Assembly: GCA_036898135.1 (NCBI GenBank)
Contig: CM072527.1
Location: 31,108,227 to 31,172,226, forward strand
DNA from: Oncomelania hupensis
Taxonomy: Eukaryota; Mollusca; Gastropoda; Littorinimorpha; Pomatiopsidae
DNA length: 64,000 nt
Direction: 5' to 3'
Shown: positions 50,191-62,345 of the stretch, in pieces
Position numbering within the stretch: position 1 is the stretch's first letter
Layout of the letters: each line of letters opens with the position of its first letter
Program-made: the position numbers and the translations under genes
The notes under the pieces: generated by a model
Database searches by the model: none
Seen by the model: only the letters and a program-made list of their open reading frames with translations
What the model was told of the DNA's origin: nothing

Positions 50191-52571
50191 ATGTCATTTG
50201 TGACATGTGACACCAAACTGTGTATAATTGTGATAATCCAGCTGGGACCAGACAGCATATGATAGTATGAACAAACTATGTTAGTGATTCTACTGACAGG
50301 GATGGAGAAAAAAATCACAATTTCCAACTAGTTTAATAAGAAAAATGGTTTTGTTTGTCGTCACAGTCACAAATGACATTCACTATGTAGGAGACAATTC
50401 CATTCCGACAAAACAAGACACGCATTTGAAGTGATACTATTATTTATTCATAACTTATAAAAAGTAAGTTTGACAACATATGTGAAGAAAACCAGCACAA
50501 TGATACTGAAGCCAGAAATGGTAGTTCTACTGTCATTTGTGACAACTGTGGGAGTGACGCGACAGATTTTGCAGTCACACGTCACAAATAACACAAGAAA
50601 TACCCTATTGTATGAAAATATACCACATGCACTCCTTGTGAAATTCGATAAACAAATCCTTAAAATCAAACATATTAAAACACCAGCAAATTTGTTAATA
50701 AAAATATTAACTGTGTCATTTGCGACATATGCCAAAGTAAGATGCCGTCACACGTCACAAATGACTAATCATGAAAATACATCAGTTTAAAAATGTCATG
50801 CAATTCAAAAATAAAAATGGAAACGTGAATCCATAGTGGGATCAAGGAAAACAAGTTCATCTACTTTTATTTTTATTTATTTTTTTCTTTTTTCCTTGTA
50901 TTTATATCAATGTGTTGTTGTTTCCTGTTGTCCGCCAGTGATATTTTTGATAAATTATTTATTATTTGGGTAGCACTCATTTAAGCCTTGTGCTTTTGTG
51001 CACCATAGTTGGTTTAACCTTTTATTATCTGGTTTGTTGAATACATTTATGTTTAAACCATCTATCCCCACACCATGGTCAAGGTAATCTTTTTCGAGAA
51101 AAGTGAAATAATACAAATATTGTCCCCATGACCGGAGAAACTTCAGTGGCCAGTCTTGTTGTCTGACCAAAAGCAATGACCTGCAACAGTTCCATACAGC
51201 ACATTTTAACATTATGTAATCAAGACTAAAATACTTCGAGTAGTAAGTTGGGATCCGATTGTTACAATTTCCTATAAAAAAAATTCTGGAAAGAAAACTG
51301 TGGAAAGAGTAATTTTATAAATGTAATTTAAGTATTTTCGTAACAAAAATATTAAAAGTACAGAATCAGATATTAAACTATTTTCCAAATGCAGTAAAAA
51401 CGAATTATGTAAATATTCCCATACTTGATCATCTGCGGCTGACTGTAAGAGGTAGTCTTTTGTAGCTCTTCCAGTGCTTTCTTGAAAAAAGCCTTACAAC
51501 ATTCTTGTGCAGTTGTGGTAGATATTTTTGGTTTTGCGGGTTGACCCATTCTGTGTCTTTTGCTCGGATCGATTGCAATACCATCATTTAAACACTCCTT
51601 TCTGTTTCTCCTAAAACAGTAAAAGGCCTCCCATCTGTCAGGATCAACTTTGAGTCGCTCTTGATTTTCATAAACACCTCAGATTATTTGTGTTTGGGAG
51701 AGGTATTTGCAAAGCTGGCTACAGAGGCCTAAGACCTAAAAAAAGAAAAAAAAATTAAACAAAAAGAAAAATGGAAAATGTTATTTCAATGGTAAGAATA
51801 CAATTTGTCGTCACGTGTATTTCTGTAACATGACACACACAACTAAGTACTTAGAATGAAAAAAGTTATTCAATGCAAATGTTTTAACTTAAAACAATGT
51901 TGCAATAAAATTCATGAAACTGAGCAAGCATATTAATAATCTGGACAGCATAACTTGTACAAACTAAAACATTTTGTGTCATTTGTGATATGTTACACGA
52001 AACAAAATTGTGTCACAAAATAGCAGTACATCAGAAAATATTCCTAGGCTGCTAATGTAGCTTCCTGTTGAGACATGCTTGTTGTGTCTACACTCAAACA
52101 CCCTAAAATCTAACTTATTTCACATAATCTGTGATTTATTAATAATAATACATATTTTATTATGTCATTTGTGACGTCAGTGTTTCATTTGTGACTAAAA
52201 TATAAGTGTGACACCACAAAAAAGACTTACCTTCTCTCCTTCCTGCCATTGAACCAAAGGAAATGGGCTGTTTGACCATGTGCAATTCAACTTTCAGTTA
52301 CTAGAAATTCAGGATTTAAAAATAAACTGCCTTTAATTATTATAATAACAATACATATGTCATTTGTGACAAATGTGACACCGAAGCTAAAAAGTACTGT
52401 ATTTTATAGTGTACTTATGCCTACAAACAGCTTTTTTGTTTAGATTAGTATTCTATGCCAAACAAAATGAAAACATTGATTTCTGTTTGATCCAACTTGT
52501 ATTTAAACCCTTTTTTGATTACTTCAAGTATGAAAGACTGTGTGACACAAAAGTGTCACAAATAACACGAC
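50191..52571. mobile_element. Probable unclassified DNA transposon with arrays of TGTCATTTGTGACA
   Basis: A palindromic-leaning motif TGTCATTTGTGACA, often followed by TGTGACACC, recurs in both orientations. Left-side copies are near 50191, 50358, 50530, 50572, 50712 and 50746; right-side copies near 51975, 52160, 52358 and 52540. The roughly 1.1 kb between carries decayed minus-strand coding frames. Repeats at both sides of a core are what transposase-binding subterminal arrays look like. Terminal inverted repeats and a target duplication were not identified. Confidence 0.55.
51413..51680 (-). pseudogene. Decayed coding exon inside the motif-flanked element
   Basis: Minus strand, one open frame of about 85 codons: YENQERLKVDPDRWEAFYCF, then RRNRKECLNDG, DPSKRHRMGQPAKPK and CCKAFFKKALEELQKTTS. 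The (R)ERLK.DP..WE.F....R.R.K pattern resembles a short basic repeat found in many uncharacterised invertebrate proteins, some tied to transposons. No start codon; a TGA lies just upstream, next to a possible acceptor. Function not assigned. Confidence 0.4.
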
Positions 52572-53092
52572 TTTTTAAAGGGTAGTTTCTTAATTTGTAT
52601 ATTTTTAAAAAAATCCTATTTAAAGCAAATATCCTGTTAAAATGATCCCTTTACTATCCAAACAAACAGAAGTAAACAAATGGATAGCCCCTGTTTTAAG
52701 ACAGAAGCGATCATTATGAACCATGTTGTCTCTCCATCGTTTTGCACACGCTCAGTAAAGCTCTGACTGGATTAAAATCCCAAATCTTCAACTTGGATGT
52801 TGCTTTTACCAAATCCAACACTGTCTTATCTGCTAAAGCTATGTTTCTTATGTCTATTCAAGCAAATTCCTTAACATAATATTTTAAAATAAAATAGTTG
52901 GAAGTGTTTGAAGATGTGAGCATGTGATTATGCACCTTTTGACTTCCAGTCATACATGCTCTTTTCTTATTCACAAAATTCTCTGAGTTGTGGGACTACA
53001 GTCCAAAAACAAAATGGTGCTTAATTTTTACTTAATGAAAAAAATTATATATATATTATATATAATTTTATATAATATCTGGCAGATTGGGT

Positions 53093-54520
53093 TGACAATC
53101 TTCCATTTGTTGGTTAGTCTAGCCTTGGGTGGCTCCTGCTGTGCAGAATCATTTGGTGTGGCCATTGGGTAATGCAGGACAAGGTGACACAACATATGTT
53201 CTCCCTGCCTGACCATTAATCTTCTGCTTTTGGTGGTAAGCAGGACTACATAGTCGGCAGGCATTTTATGCAGGTTAGTTGCATTGGTCTGCAGAGAGTG
53301 TCGTGGCCTTAGTAGCCGACGACCCGGTTTACAATGAACACCCTTACCCGCCTTGCAAGGCAACAATTTTTATGTCCCTCTTACAAGGGATAAAAAAAAT
53401 TGCCAGTTCATGTGGGGCTGTGTCTACAAGGTGGTAGCCGAGAGACAGGAGTCAAATACTCAGCTCGGCTACAAGTGTTAAGTTTGTGGCAGCATGGGAG
53501 ACGACTATTCAATGCTGGAAAGAGATTGTCTACCTTCCATTTGTTGGTTAGTCTAGCCTTGGGTGGCTCCTGCTGTACAGAATCCTTTGGTGTGACCATT
53601 GAGTAATCCAGGACAAGGTGACACAACATTTGTTTCCCCCTCCTGACCATTCATCTTCTGCTTTTGGTGGTAAGCTGGACAACTCCGTCGGCAGGCATTT
53701 TATGCAGGTTAGTGGCAGTGGCTTGCAGAAAGTGTCGTGGCACTAGTAGCCGGCAACCCGGTTTATTATCAACTTGCTTCCCCGACTTGCTAGGCAACAA
53801 TTTTATGTCTCTCTTACGAGGGATGAATAAAATTAATAGTTCAGGTCGGGCTGTGTCTACAAGGTGGTGGCTGAGAGACTGGAGTCAAATACTCCGCTTG
53901 GCTACAAGTGATGCAACGACCGGGAGCAGGATGATGCTGGACCGTGGTAACTGTTGAAGGCAGTTTTTCATTGTTAAGTGAATGAAGACGGATTGGGCAT
54001 AGTCAGTGGCGGTTCTAGACATACCTGTTTCGAACTGGGAAACCCTGAGGGCATGGTTCAAGTTGAGCTGTGGGATTTGTGGCGGAATGGGAGGCAACTG
54101 TTCATGGCTTAGGAGAGATTGTCTACCTTCCGTTTGTTGCTTAATCTAGCCTTGGGTGGCTCTTGCTGTGCAGAATTCTTTGGTGTGGCCATTTGGGTAA
54201 TGCAGGACAAGGCGACACCACATATGTTCTCCCGGCCTGACCATTCCTCTTCTGCTTTTGGTTGTGAGCAGGACTACATCATCGGCAGACATTTTATGCA
54301 GGTTAGTGGCAGTGGCCTGCAGAGAGTGTCTTGGCACTAATAGCCGACAACTCGGTTTACTATGAACACACTTCCCCGCCTTACAAGGCAACAATTTTTA
54401 TGTTTTTCTTACAAAGGATAAATAAAATAAACAGTTCAAGTTGGGCCATTTCTACAAGGTGGTGGCTGAGAGACGGGAATCATATACTCAGCTCAGCTAG
54501 ACGGGAATCAAATACTCAGC
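53093..54520. repeat. Three tandem units of about 435-590 bp
   Basis: Each unit begins TCTACCTTCC(A/G)TTTGTTG (53093, 53528, 54120). Each then carries TAGCCTTGGGTGGCTCCTGC, CATTTTATGCAGGTTAGTGG, AGCCG(A/G)C(A/G)ACCCGGTTTA and TCTACAAGGTGGTGGC. Unit 2 has extra sequence near 53950-54110. Confidence 0.9.
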
Positions 54521-54773
54521 TCATATATATATATATTTTTTTAATTTAAAAAAAAAGGGGGGTTTCATCATTCCCCACCCACATACATATATACACACAC
54601 ACTCACACCCACATAAGAGCTCTCACATGCACACATATTTACATACATTTGATGACCTGCTCTTTCTATCCATAACGCACACCACAAATTCATGCAAGCT
54701 TATAATTCCATGCATGCTTTATACACACACACACACACGCATACTTGCACAGACACTGTTATTTGGACTTTCC

Positions 54774-54948
54774 TCAAACGCCACATACGTTGTGTGGACA
54801 ATGGGTCGTGCTACGACCCCATTTTTAAGTACTTTTAAGAGTTCTAACCCTAACAGATCACTAAATGGACGTCCCAACAAGGAGGTCTGTCCAAAGAATG
54901 TATGTAGATGTGCACTAGTTTGTCCAAAGAACGCCGTGTAAACATGCG

Positions 54949-54975
<27 letters not shown>
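54774..54975. repeat. Dispersed repeat with CTAACCCTAAC word and CA tail, copy 2
   Basis: CAAACGCCACATACGTTGTG, TTTTAAGTACTTTTAAGAG and TTCTAACCCTAAC follow the order seen at 960-1260, then GTGCACTAGTTTGTCCAAAG and a (CA)n tract. Confidence 0.6.
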
Positions 54976-54979
<4 letters not shown>

Positions 54980-55022
54980 CTTTCTCTCCCTCTCTCCAAC
55001 TCTCTCTCTCCCTCTCTCTCTC

Positions 55023-55054
<32 letters not shown>
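54947..55054. repeat. (CA)n and (CT)n microsatellites
   Basis: CA to about 54974, then interrupted CT repeats. Confidence 0.95.
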
Positions 55055-55058
<4 letters not shown>

Positions 55059-55296
55059 ATACACTCACACAATCACCAAATTACTGATTATGAAGAGCAC
55101 AACTATATGAATTTGAATTGTTATATTACAATAAGATCCGGAACGTTTCCTTCGTCAAAAACTTAAAAGACAATCATAGTCGTGGTGTATGTGGGTGTGT
55201 TCTAATTTGGTATTTTGTGTTTTGCTTTAGAATGTTTGTTTCTTTTGTTAAGTGCTATGAGCTCTAATGAGAAAGGGTGCTGAACAAATGCTTGTT

Positions 55297-55297
55297 A

Positions 55298-55335
<38 letters not shown>
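55297..55335. repeat. (ATT)n microsatellite
   Basis: About 13 ATT units. Confidence 0.95.
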
Positions 55336-55337
<2 letters not shown>

Positions 55338-55339
55338 AC

Positions 55340-56480
55340 TCATATCAGTAATATTACAGCAAAACAGTATCTCGTAGCTCTTTTAATTGCGGCTCTCTAT
55401 ATGCAGCAAGGTTCTTTGGGGTTTGGGTAATATTTAATACTAGTTAACATGAATCCAGGTTATTCCATGACACACGGCTGATACAAACAGTGGATTAAAA
55501 TAGATTATGATGTGAACTTGACATGCTGTGACTGACATACTCAAGAAATACCATGGTTCATGTAGGCAGTGCCTGTATTGAAACATTAATTTATCATCAT
55601 TGTATTGGCTTACGTAAGATAATTATTCATTATGGTAATCTTACTACTTGACACCATGTTTGACTTACAAAGCAGAACTAGGCAATGCTTGTGTTGAAAT
55701 ATTAAAGTGGATCTCACCTATATATTTTTTGAAGGAAATGTATCCATAGTTATGTGTGTGGTACCTCTCAGTGAAAGGATTTTGACTGTCATGACGGCCA
55801 ACAACCATCTTTATAACACTGTTGGTGAGACACGAATGTAAACGCCTGTGGTGAAAGGCTAAATCTGAAGTCAACGACAACACGGGCTTTGCTGTTTGTG
55901 AGGTAGAGAATGGAATCAAGATGGGAGGAAGGGGTGCTGTCTGTGGGTGTGGAATGCCATCCAGTCACAATATATGGTGTCAGTCTGCACTGGACAGCTA
56001 GTACAAAAGGCAATGGATCAAAGGCAATAGCTTTCAGAGTTTGTGAGTTGAAGGAGTTGAAATTACTGTGTTTCCCGTTGCTGGCCTGAGTGCAGATTGA
56101 AAGAAAAGGGCATGCCTTTAAGCTATAGTTTGGGTATACACTTAGTTTCTGAGGGGTTAGAACTCCTTTAATTGATCAGCTATGTGTTTACATGCAGTGC
56201 AAATGTTACTGGGACACCAGACAAGTACAGTCCAAAAGTTGATCAGACTGATAACATCTAAATGTTTTGTTGGCCTGTTTTCTTTTCAACTCTACTCATT
56301 CTCCTTTTAAGTAACTGTACCAAGGTTTATCTGGTTGGGTTGACCAGTTGTGTGGGGAGTTTGGACAGTGCGCATCAAGAAACAGGTTGGAGCCTGGACC
56401 GTGCGGCTTGAGTTAGATCTTGTTTTTGTCCAGCACCATGAGCAGCTGTTTTGACTGGTAGAATGCTGTATAATATAACA
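55340..56480. other. FATP intron 1, no recognised element
   Basis: Single-copy-looking sequence without coding signal. Confidence 0.4.
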
Positions 56481-56484
56481 ACAA

Positions 56485-56965
56485 GGGGCGCTGTTGGCTT
56501 AGTGGTGTAAGTAGTGTATTCCAATATCAAGCGATAACATTGCAACCTCTACAAGCAGTGGTTCAAACTCCGTTGATGGCCTGGAGTAATAATAGTAATA
56601 ATAATAATAAGAAGAAGAAGAAGAAGTAAATAAATTAAATTACAATTAAAAATATATATTTATAAAAATACCTTTAGACATTGCGCCCCTACTCCTTTGG
56701 ATGAGAGTATAAAACGAGGTCTAATCTGTGCACGCATGCATACCATTGCACGGACCTTTAATTATCCTGACACTCATGTCCTAGATGGGTGAGGGCCTTC
56801 TATGCAAAAACACCCAGCATGCTGTCCCCATCCCAGTCACCCATTGTTCTCAGTTGTCTGAGGTGTCTAAAGACTGCAGGTAGGCGCCTCAGACGGCCTG
56901 CGTTAGATCCTGTATTAACCAGTGCCTTGAGCAAATCTTGAGCTGGAAAAGCGCTAAACAAGGTT
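56485..56965 (+). mobile_element. Family A SINE with tRNA head, interrupted by a microsatellite
   Basis: GTTGGCTTAGTGGTGTAAGT (A-box) and AGTGGTTCAAACTCCG (B-box) at 56493-56573, then an AAT/GAA insertion (56590-56670), then the body CTCCTTTGGATGAGAGTATA .. GAGCTGGAAAAGCGCT and a TTGATTGATTGA tail. Confidence 0.8.
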
Positions 56966-57157
56966 GATTGATTGAATCAACTAAATAATAACTCTACAAC
57001 AACAACAGTATATTCAAAAACTCAATTTAATATTAATAATAATGAATGGTACTTATATCACGCAAATCTCACATTGTGACTCATTGCGCACCCACTCGCA
57101 TTCATCCATTGTACATCCTGTCATTACAACACATATGACATAATATTACAATTAAAA

Positions 57158-57165
57158 AAAAATAA

Positions 57166-57253
<88 letters not shown>
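57158..57253. repeat. (AAT)n microsatellite
   Basis: About 30 AAT units. Confidence 0.97.
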
Positions 57254-57364
57254 TTAATTCACAATTATCTTACCAGAACAAACAAATATAATTACAAGCT
57301 CTTCTTCTTCTTCAGCTGTTGCTTACTCTCCTTCTTTCTGTCCTTCTTTCTTTCTGTTTTTTAA

Positions 57365-58225
57365 AATCATTCTTTGTAGCACATCTCCAGTTGAAGAGCT
57401 GCTCAAGGCATTGGATGATACATGATCAAACTCAAGCAACCTGATGAGCCCACTGGCTGCCTTAGGCGCATTGTCTTACGCCCAGACAACTGAGCACAAT
57501 CCTGGGCGACTGGGTATGGGGGGGAAGGGATCTAGTGTTTGGGTGTATTTGGGTAGTTGGCACGCACCCATCTAGGAACCCCCTGTGGGGGTGCGAGGGG
57601 TTCTGTATAAATGGTATCTCCACTTTCTGGAAATTTAGTGCTTTAAATTCCCACTGTCGCTGTCTTTTTCATTTGTTCTGTCTCATGCCTACTGTGTTCT
57701 ATCAATCTACTATACCGTCTTCTTCTTCGCTAGACCAGTCACCTACCTTTTTTCTTGAAAATTCTTCCGGGACAAAACTCCTCATTTGTGTGTGAGGTCT
57801 GTTGTATCAGTTTGGAAATATTTGACGCTTTCTGCCAAATGGTCACTTAGGTTTCCTATGATTTTATTATTTAGCAATGTAGGCATTTTATATGTATGTG
57901 TTTTGTTGACATTTTATAATGATGTTTGTATTCTATTTTGTTTTTGTAAATGGGAGTTCAATAAATTAGAGTATAGCCTCAGCGTCTCCTGCGTTTGATG
58001 CCTTTATTGTAAAATGACCGGCTGGTGGATTGCCTTCAGTGTTACCACTTGGGGTTGTTTCAGCAGATCTTTTATGTGGATCAGGGGTGAGTCCTCTTTC
58101 AGCCCAGTTTTGATCTTGATTTTGTGGTCCTGATTCATCTCTTTGCAGTCCGCTGGACCCTGTAAGCAATGACTAACTAACTAACCCACCCGTCTAGGAA
58201 ATGAGTGTCAGGATCTTTAAAGTCC
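57365..58225 (-). mobile_element. Family A SINE split by a nested insertion
   Basis: The SINE runs 57375-57578 (GAAGAGCTGCTCAAGGC .. GTAGTTGGCACGCACCCATC) and resumes at 58187-58225 (CACCCGTCTAGGAAATGAGT .. GGATCTTTAAAGTCC). Between lies the family B insert. Confidence 0.8.
57579..58186 (+). mobile_element. Family B retroelement nested in a SINE, 14-bp target-site duplication
   Basis: CACCCATCTAGGAA (57565-57578) and CACCCGTCTAGGAA (58187-58200) flank it, one mismatch. The 608-nt body aligns with 31606-32124 over its 3' 450 nt and ends GGACCCTGTAAGCAATGA(CTAA)n. Confidence 0.85.
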
Positions 58226-58229
58226 TTTT

Positions 58230-60760
58230 TTTTCCTTCTCCTCCTCCTTCTTTTTGCCTTCTAGAATCCTTGGCTTCTTCCTTTGAACTGTCAACAGAGA
58301 CTATGAAAAGTATATCTATAACGGTCCCTGCTGCCGATGCCCTGACTTGTGTTTTCTGATTACCCTTAGTCATATGTTCTATCAGTTAATTTCGTTTTTA
58401 AATAGCAGTAACAATTTGACAGAGTTAAAGAGATTAGAATGTTTATTTTAACTTTGCAACACAAGGACATGGACCACGTAACCCACTACAATATCATTGG
58501 GAAATTTTTTTTTTCTATAAGTAGGGTCGGTAAAAGGCAAACAGGTTATCCCAAACATGTAATTTTGATTCCAAAAGGGCATGTGCAGTGAAAAGCTGTT
58601 ATCAGTTAGATGCTATTGTCAATGGAGGACAAAACAAGTAATCGGCCAAGAAGATAGGGCAAGTATTACAGAAAATGTATTGCTAATCAACCTTCACGGG
58701 GTTCATATAAACCAGTAAATAATGATAAAACAGATATATTGAAAATCTGCACAATGGACCATGAGGGTTGTTTTCTGCTGCTTGTCTTGGGAATCAGTTT
58801 TAGTAAGAGTGTGAGGATCTACCCTCTACCAACCCACCCCCTTGCCTACCTGCCCTCATCCTCACCTCCTCTGCCCAACTGCCACCCACCAACATCTCTT
58901 ATCCCCTCCTCCCTTTCTGCAAAAAAAAATTTTTTTTTTTTTTTACATTCACAGCTTAAACAAAAATAATTTGTGTGTAGAAAATTAGGTTATGTTGCGG
59001 TTCAAACATTGATTGGTTACTTTCACAGATTTACATCTCGGTCAAGACAGAAAGTGACATTTAAAAATAGGACTGTTTTACGTTTTTGTTTCTTTAAGTG
59101 CACATGACGAAAGTAGGTTGTTTGCTGATTAAAGTACGAAGGTCAAATACGTCAAGTGAGAGTAGTACTCCAAGACAAAATGCCAGATTAAACTAATCTG
59201 GAGTCTATAGTCTATATGTGTTTTTCTCTTTGTACATCAAAGTCCAATGTCTATGAATATATATATCTATTTATATAAAACCCAAACTGTGCATACTGTT
59301 CAAAGGGCAGTGACAAAGTCAAGACAAGTGAAGTCAAGAAATCTACATTCACACAAAAAATTTAATGAAAATTTGCGTGTCGCTTTTAATATGCAATAAT
59401 TACATGCTAACGCACACATACACACACAATCACACACACACAATGTTCATGCTCACCACTAAACAACGAGAACACATAATCACACAAGAGCAGTACAACC
59501 ACATACCACATGGAACACATTATACACATTATAAAATACACGTTTCTGTTTACAAAACAAAGACTTGAAATTTACTTATGAAAGAAAATATTAGTAACAT
59601 AAAGGACTAAACCGAATTGTATAAATTAGAAAAGAAATGTTCTATTTTAAAATATTCTAGTTCGATTTAGGTTATTGTCGGTCAAAAGTGCACAATTCTA
59701 AAGAAAAAATACATTCACAAAATTAATAGATAGAAAGAGAAGCCCCCAATTAAAACTTGTAGGAGTTTTTGCACTTCTGTCTAAAATTGTGAAGGATATC
59801 CCTGGCTCCACAAATACTTGGTCAATAAGAGGTCTAGTTGTGTGCACCAAGACATAGAGGATTGAGTGATGTCTGTAAACTGCAATGTGCCTGATAGTAA
59901 AATGTATACATTTCGCTGTGTGGATTCTACCACATCGGCTGAGTATTCTTGAGAGAAAAAAAAAGTAAAGTCAACATTTTTACAATTTATATTGATTAAC
60001 AGTCCATTCAGTTGGGTGCACATTTCTTCAGTGTCCCTTCTGGGTGGTGATGACACCTTTTGCGAATTTTTAAAAACTTCTTTTTTTGGCACCACTTCCC
60101 TCAATCCTCCTGTTCATATTTTGCGTGTTGGCACCATTCCAGCTGACTTTCATTATGTGGCTTGAGATTTCTTTTTGTATGCTTTGCACAACTCTGTGTG
60201 TATTTGCTATGGTATTTGTTTGTGTGTGTGTGCATGTGTGTGTATGTGTGTGTTTGCACATGTGTGTGTTTGTGCATGTGTTTGTGTGTGTGTGAGCATG
60301 CGTGTATCTGGGGGGTATTTATGTATGTCTGCCTGTTCATTCCTTGCCTGTGCATGTGTGAGCTCATGTGTGGGTGTTCATGGGAGGTCAAAGTTCAAAG
60401 GCTACAGGTAATAGGAATCCCACAAAACACCATGCTTAGTGCATGTTATAGTCTTCATTGTTTATACATGTATGGCACTCCATAGTACATTGTGTTCAGT
60501 ACATTGTGGATATATAATATATATATAGGTATACTTTTTTTTTTTCTTCACCAAGTTATGTGAGTGAAGTAAGCTATGATAAATATAATCTTTTCTTTTT
60601 TTTTAAAATCGGGCTCTGCATTGATAAAGTTAATATCATGCCGATATGATGTGTGGTTGATGAGGTGTTGACTGCGATACTTCAAAGGGATAGAGGTCTA
60701 CTTAAATATGATTAAGTGTAACAGCCCAGTTCTGCACCCTAACTTCTAGAGTTATTCATC
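58230..60760. other. FATP intron 1, low-complexity and unassigned DNA
   Basis: A T-rich run near 58925-58945 and GT/TG-rich sequence at 60215-60300; otherwise nothing recognised. The Cys/Val-rich frames over the TG tract are artefacts. Confidence 0.4.
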
Positions 60761-60761
60761 A

Positions 60762-61085
60762 GGGGTGGGCGCTGTAGTATAGTGGTTTGGAACACATGCT
60801 AGAAATTGTTCAGGTTAAGCAGAGCAGAGCGGGGTTAGTATTTGGATGGGTGACCATTACTTGGAAGGCAACCACCCAACAACGCACAAAGAATAAAACA
60901 AGCGCCTGCTGCACCCCAGTCCAGCCAGCTGTGATTGCCAGGATCTGTTTAGGATCAGGGAAGGTAACTCAGCAAGGGAGAGGAGATATGCACTGCCCTC
61001 ATTAAAGGGAGGTCCCAAATGCTTCTCTCCCTTTGGCTGAAAGGTTAAAGGAACACTTCCCCACCCTCCAACCTTCCCCACCTAC
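60762..61085 (+). mobile_element. 5S rRNA-derived SINE (family D), copy 4, best match
   Basis: GGTTAAGCAGAGCAGAGCGG then GGTTAGTATTTGGATGGGTG and ACCATTACTTGGAAGGC cover the A-box, intermediate element and C-box of the 5S internal promoter. Body: GGATCTGTTTAGGATCAGGG, AAGGTAACTCAGCAAGGGAG, CCTCATTAAAGGGAGGTCCC. Confidence 0.78.
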
Positions 61086-61184
61086 CATTTCCTCCACCAC
61101 CAAGTTATGTGAGTGGAGTAAGCTATGAAAGCTAAGCCAGCAGTCCAGTGTACTAATAATATTACCCCGATGTTTACACAGTGC

Positions 61185-61262
61185 AGTGCCCCTGCTCTTT
61201 TGGATGAGAGTATAAACTGAGGTCTAGTGCGTGCAGTCCATCGCACTGACTTTAAAGGTTGT
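61185..61262 (+). mobile_element. Family A SINE fragment
   Basis: CTCTTTTGGATGAGAGTATA, CTGAGGTCTAGTGCGTGC and ACTGACTTTAAAGG match the middle of family A. Confidence 0.6.
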
Positions 61263-61880
61263 AAGGCTTGTATTATAGACATGGGAATGCCAGACACAAA
61301 GACACGGTCAGCATGCAATAGGTCCTCTCCCCTCTCATCTTGGGTATCGCTGCTCTGTTGCATTCGTGCTTTCACTTACAAGGCAGGGAGAATTTCACCG
61401 GCACGGGTGACGAATACGATTCTGCATCCAAATCCAAATAGGGACCAAGGATGTTAGAGGTAGTGCTTGGGTTAGACTTATAGTGAGCCTGATGTCATTT
61501 TGTTTTCAATGCTAGATAGCATTGTCATACAATAGTTTATTGTTCCACATTATTGAGGTCAACGCTGTTCAATACCAGTGTAAGTAGCTTTAGCCGAAAT
61601 TGGGTTCCTCGATAACATCACCTGGCAGGTCTAGCAAAGGGCTTCTTGAAACAATTGTCTCTTTAATAGTCAGTGTCATTTGCAAGCTGTAGTAGCCGGC
61701 AACATCTCTGACGCCATTGCCATTTTAGCAGTTCCTTGGCTAGCCATCGCAAACTACATTGCTTGCATAGTTTGACAGCAGGACTTTAGATGTATGTTAA
61801 GAGTATTTGGTAATACAGGGAGCTGGGTTGGACCCTTGTGCCCAGGTTCAGTCTCAAACTGTTTAGTGATTTGGTTGACT

Positions 61881-61882
<2 letters not shown>

Positions 61883-61920
<38 letters not shown>
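61883..61920. repeat. (GT)n microsatellite
   Basis: About 18 GT units. Confidence 0.97.
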
Positions 61921-62194
61921 TAGTGTTGATGTACTAAGATTGTACCATTGTCCATCCATACAATACATTACAGTTTTATTGTCTGATAAAACCCAGACAT
62001 TGGCCTTCGGTTTGCTATCAATACATGCAGCATCATCTGAAAACAGGCTGACAAACCATAACATGGAAGAAAGTGGTTGATAAATAAATTCATGACATAT
62101 TAAAATACGTAGATAATCATACTGAGGAAGAAATCACAGACACACAACATAGGCATCCCTCCCTAAACACACCCCCACACCCACACGCACACAC

Positions 62195-62345
62195 GCACAC
62201 ACAGAGCCGCAGTATGTAGATGTTCACTAGTTTGTACAAATAACGCCCTGTCTACAAAACCCACAATCACAAACACACATACACACCCACACACACCCAG
62301 CCCTAAAGCAAGGGCAGGTCATCCAAAACAAAAACTAAGCCCGGG
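62195..62345. repeat. Dispersed CA-tailed repeat, copy 3 (partial)
   Basis: TATGTAGATGTTCACTAGTTTGTACAAA-type block and AACGCCCTGTCTACAAAACC followed by CA-rich DNA; parallels 54900-54975. Confidence 0.55.

Noticed and set aside
57966..58169. Minus-strand frame with TPDPHKRSAETT, also seen in the other family B copies
   Set aside because: The constant end and tandem tails set family B on the plus strand; the shared peptide is only a translation of conserved repeat DNA.
60086..60485. Cys/Val-rich frames near the TG-rich stretch
   Set aside because: Low-complexity TGTGTG translation, open in several frames.
60800..60870. Genuine 5S rRNA gene
   Set aside because: Only the internal promoter region matches; the 5' and 3' thirds of 5S are missing and the body is shared by dispersed copies.
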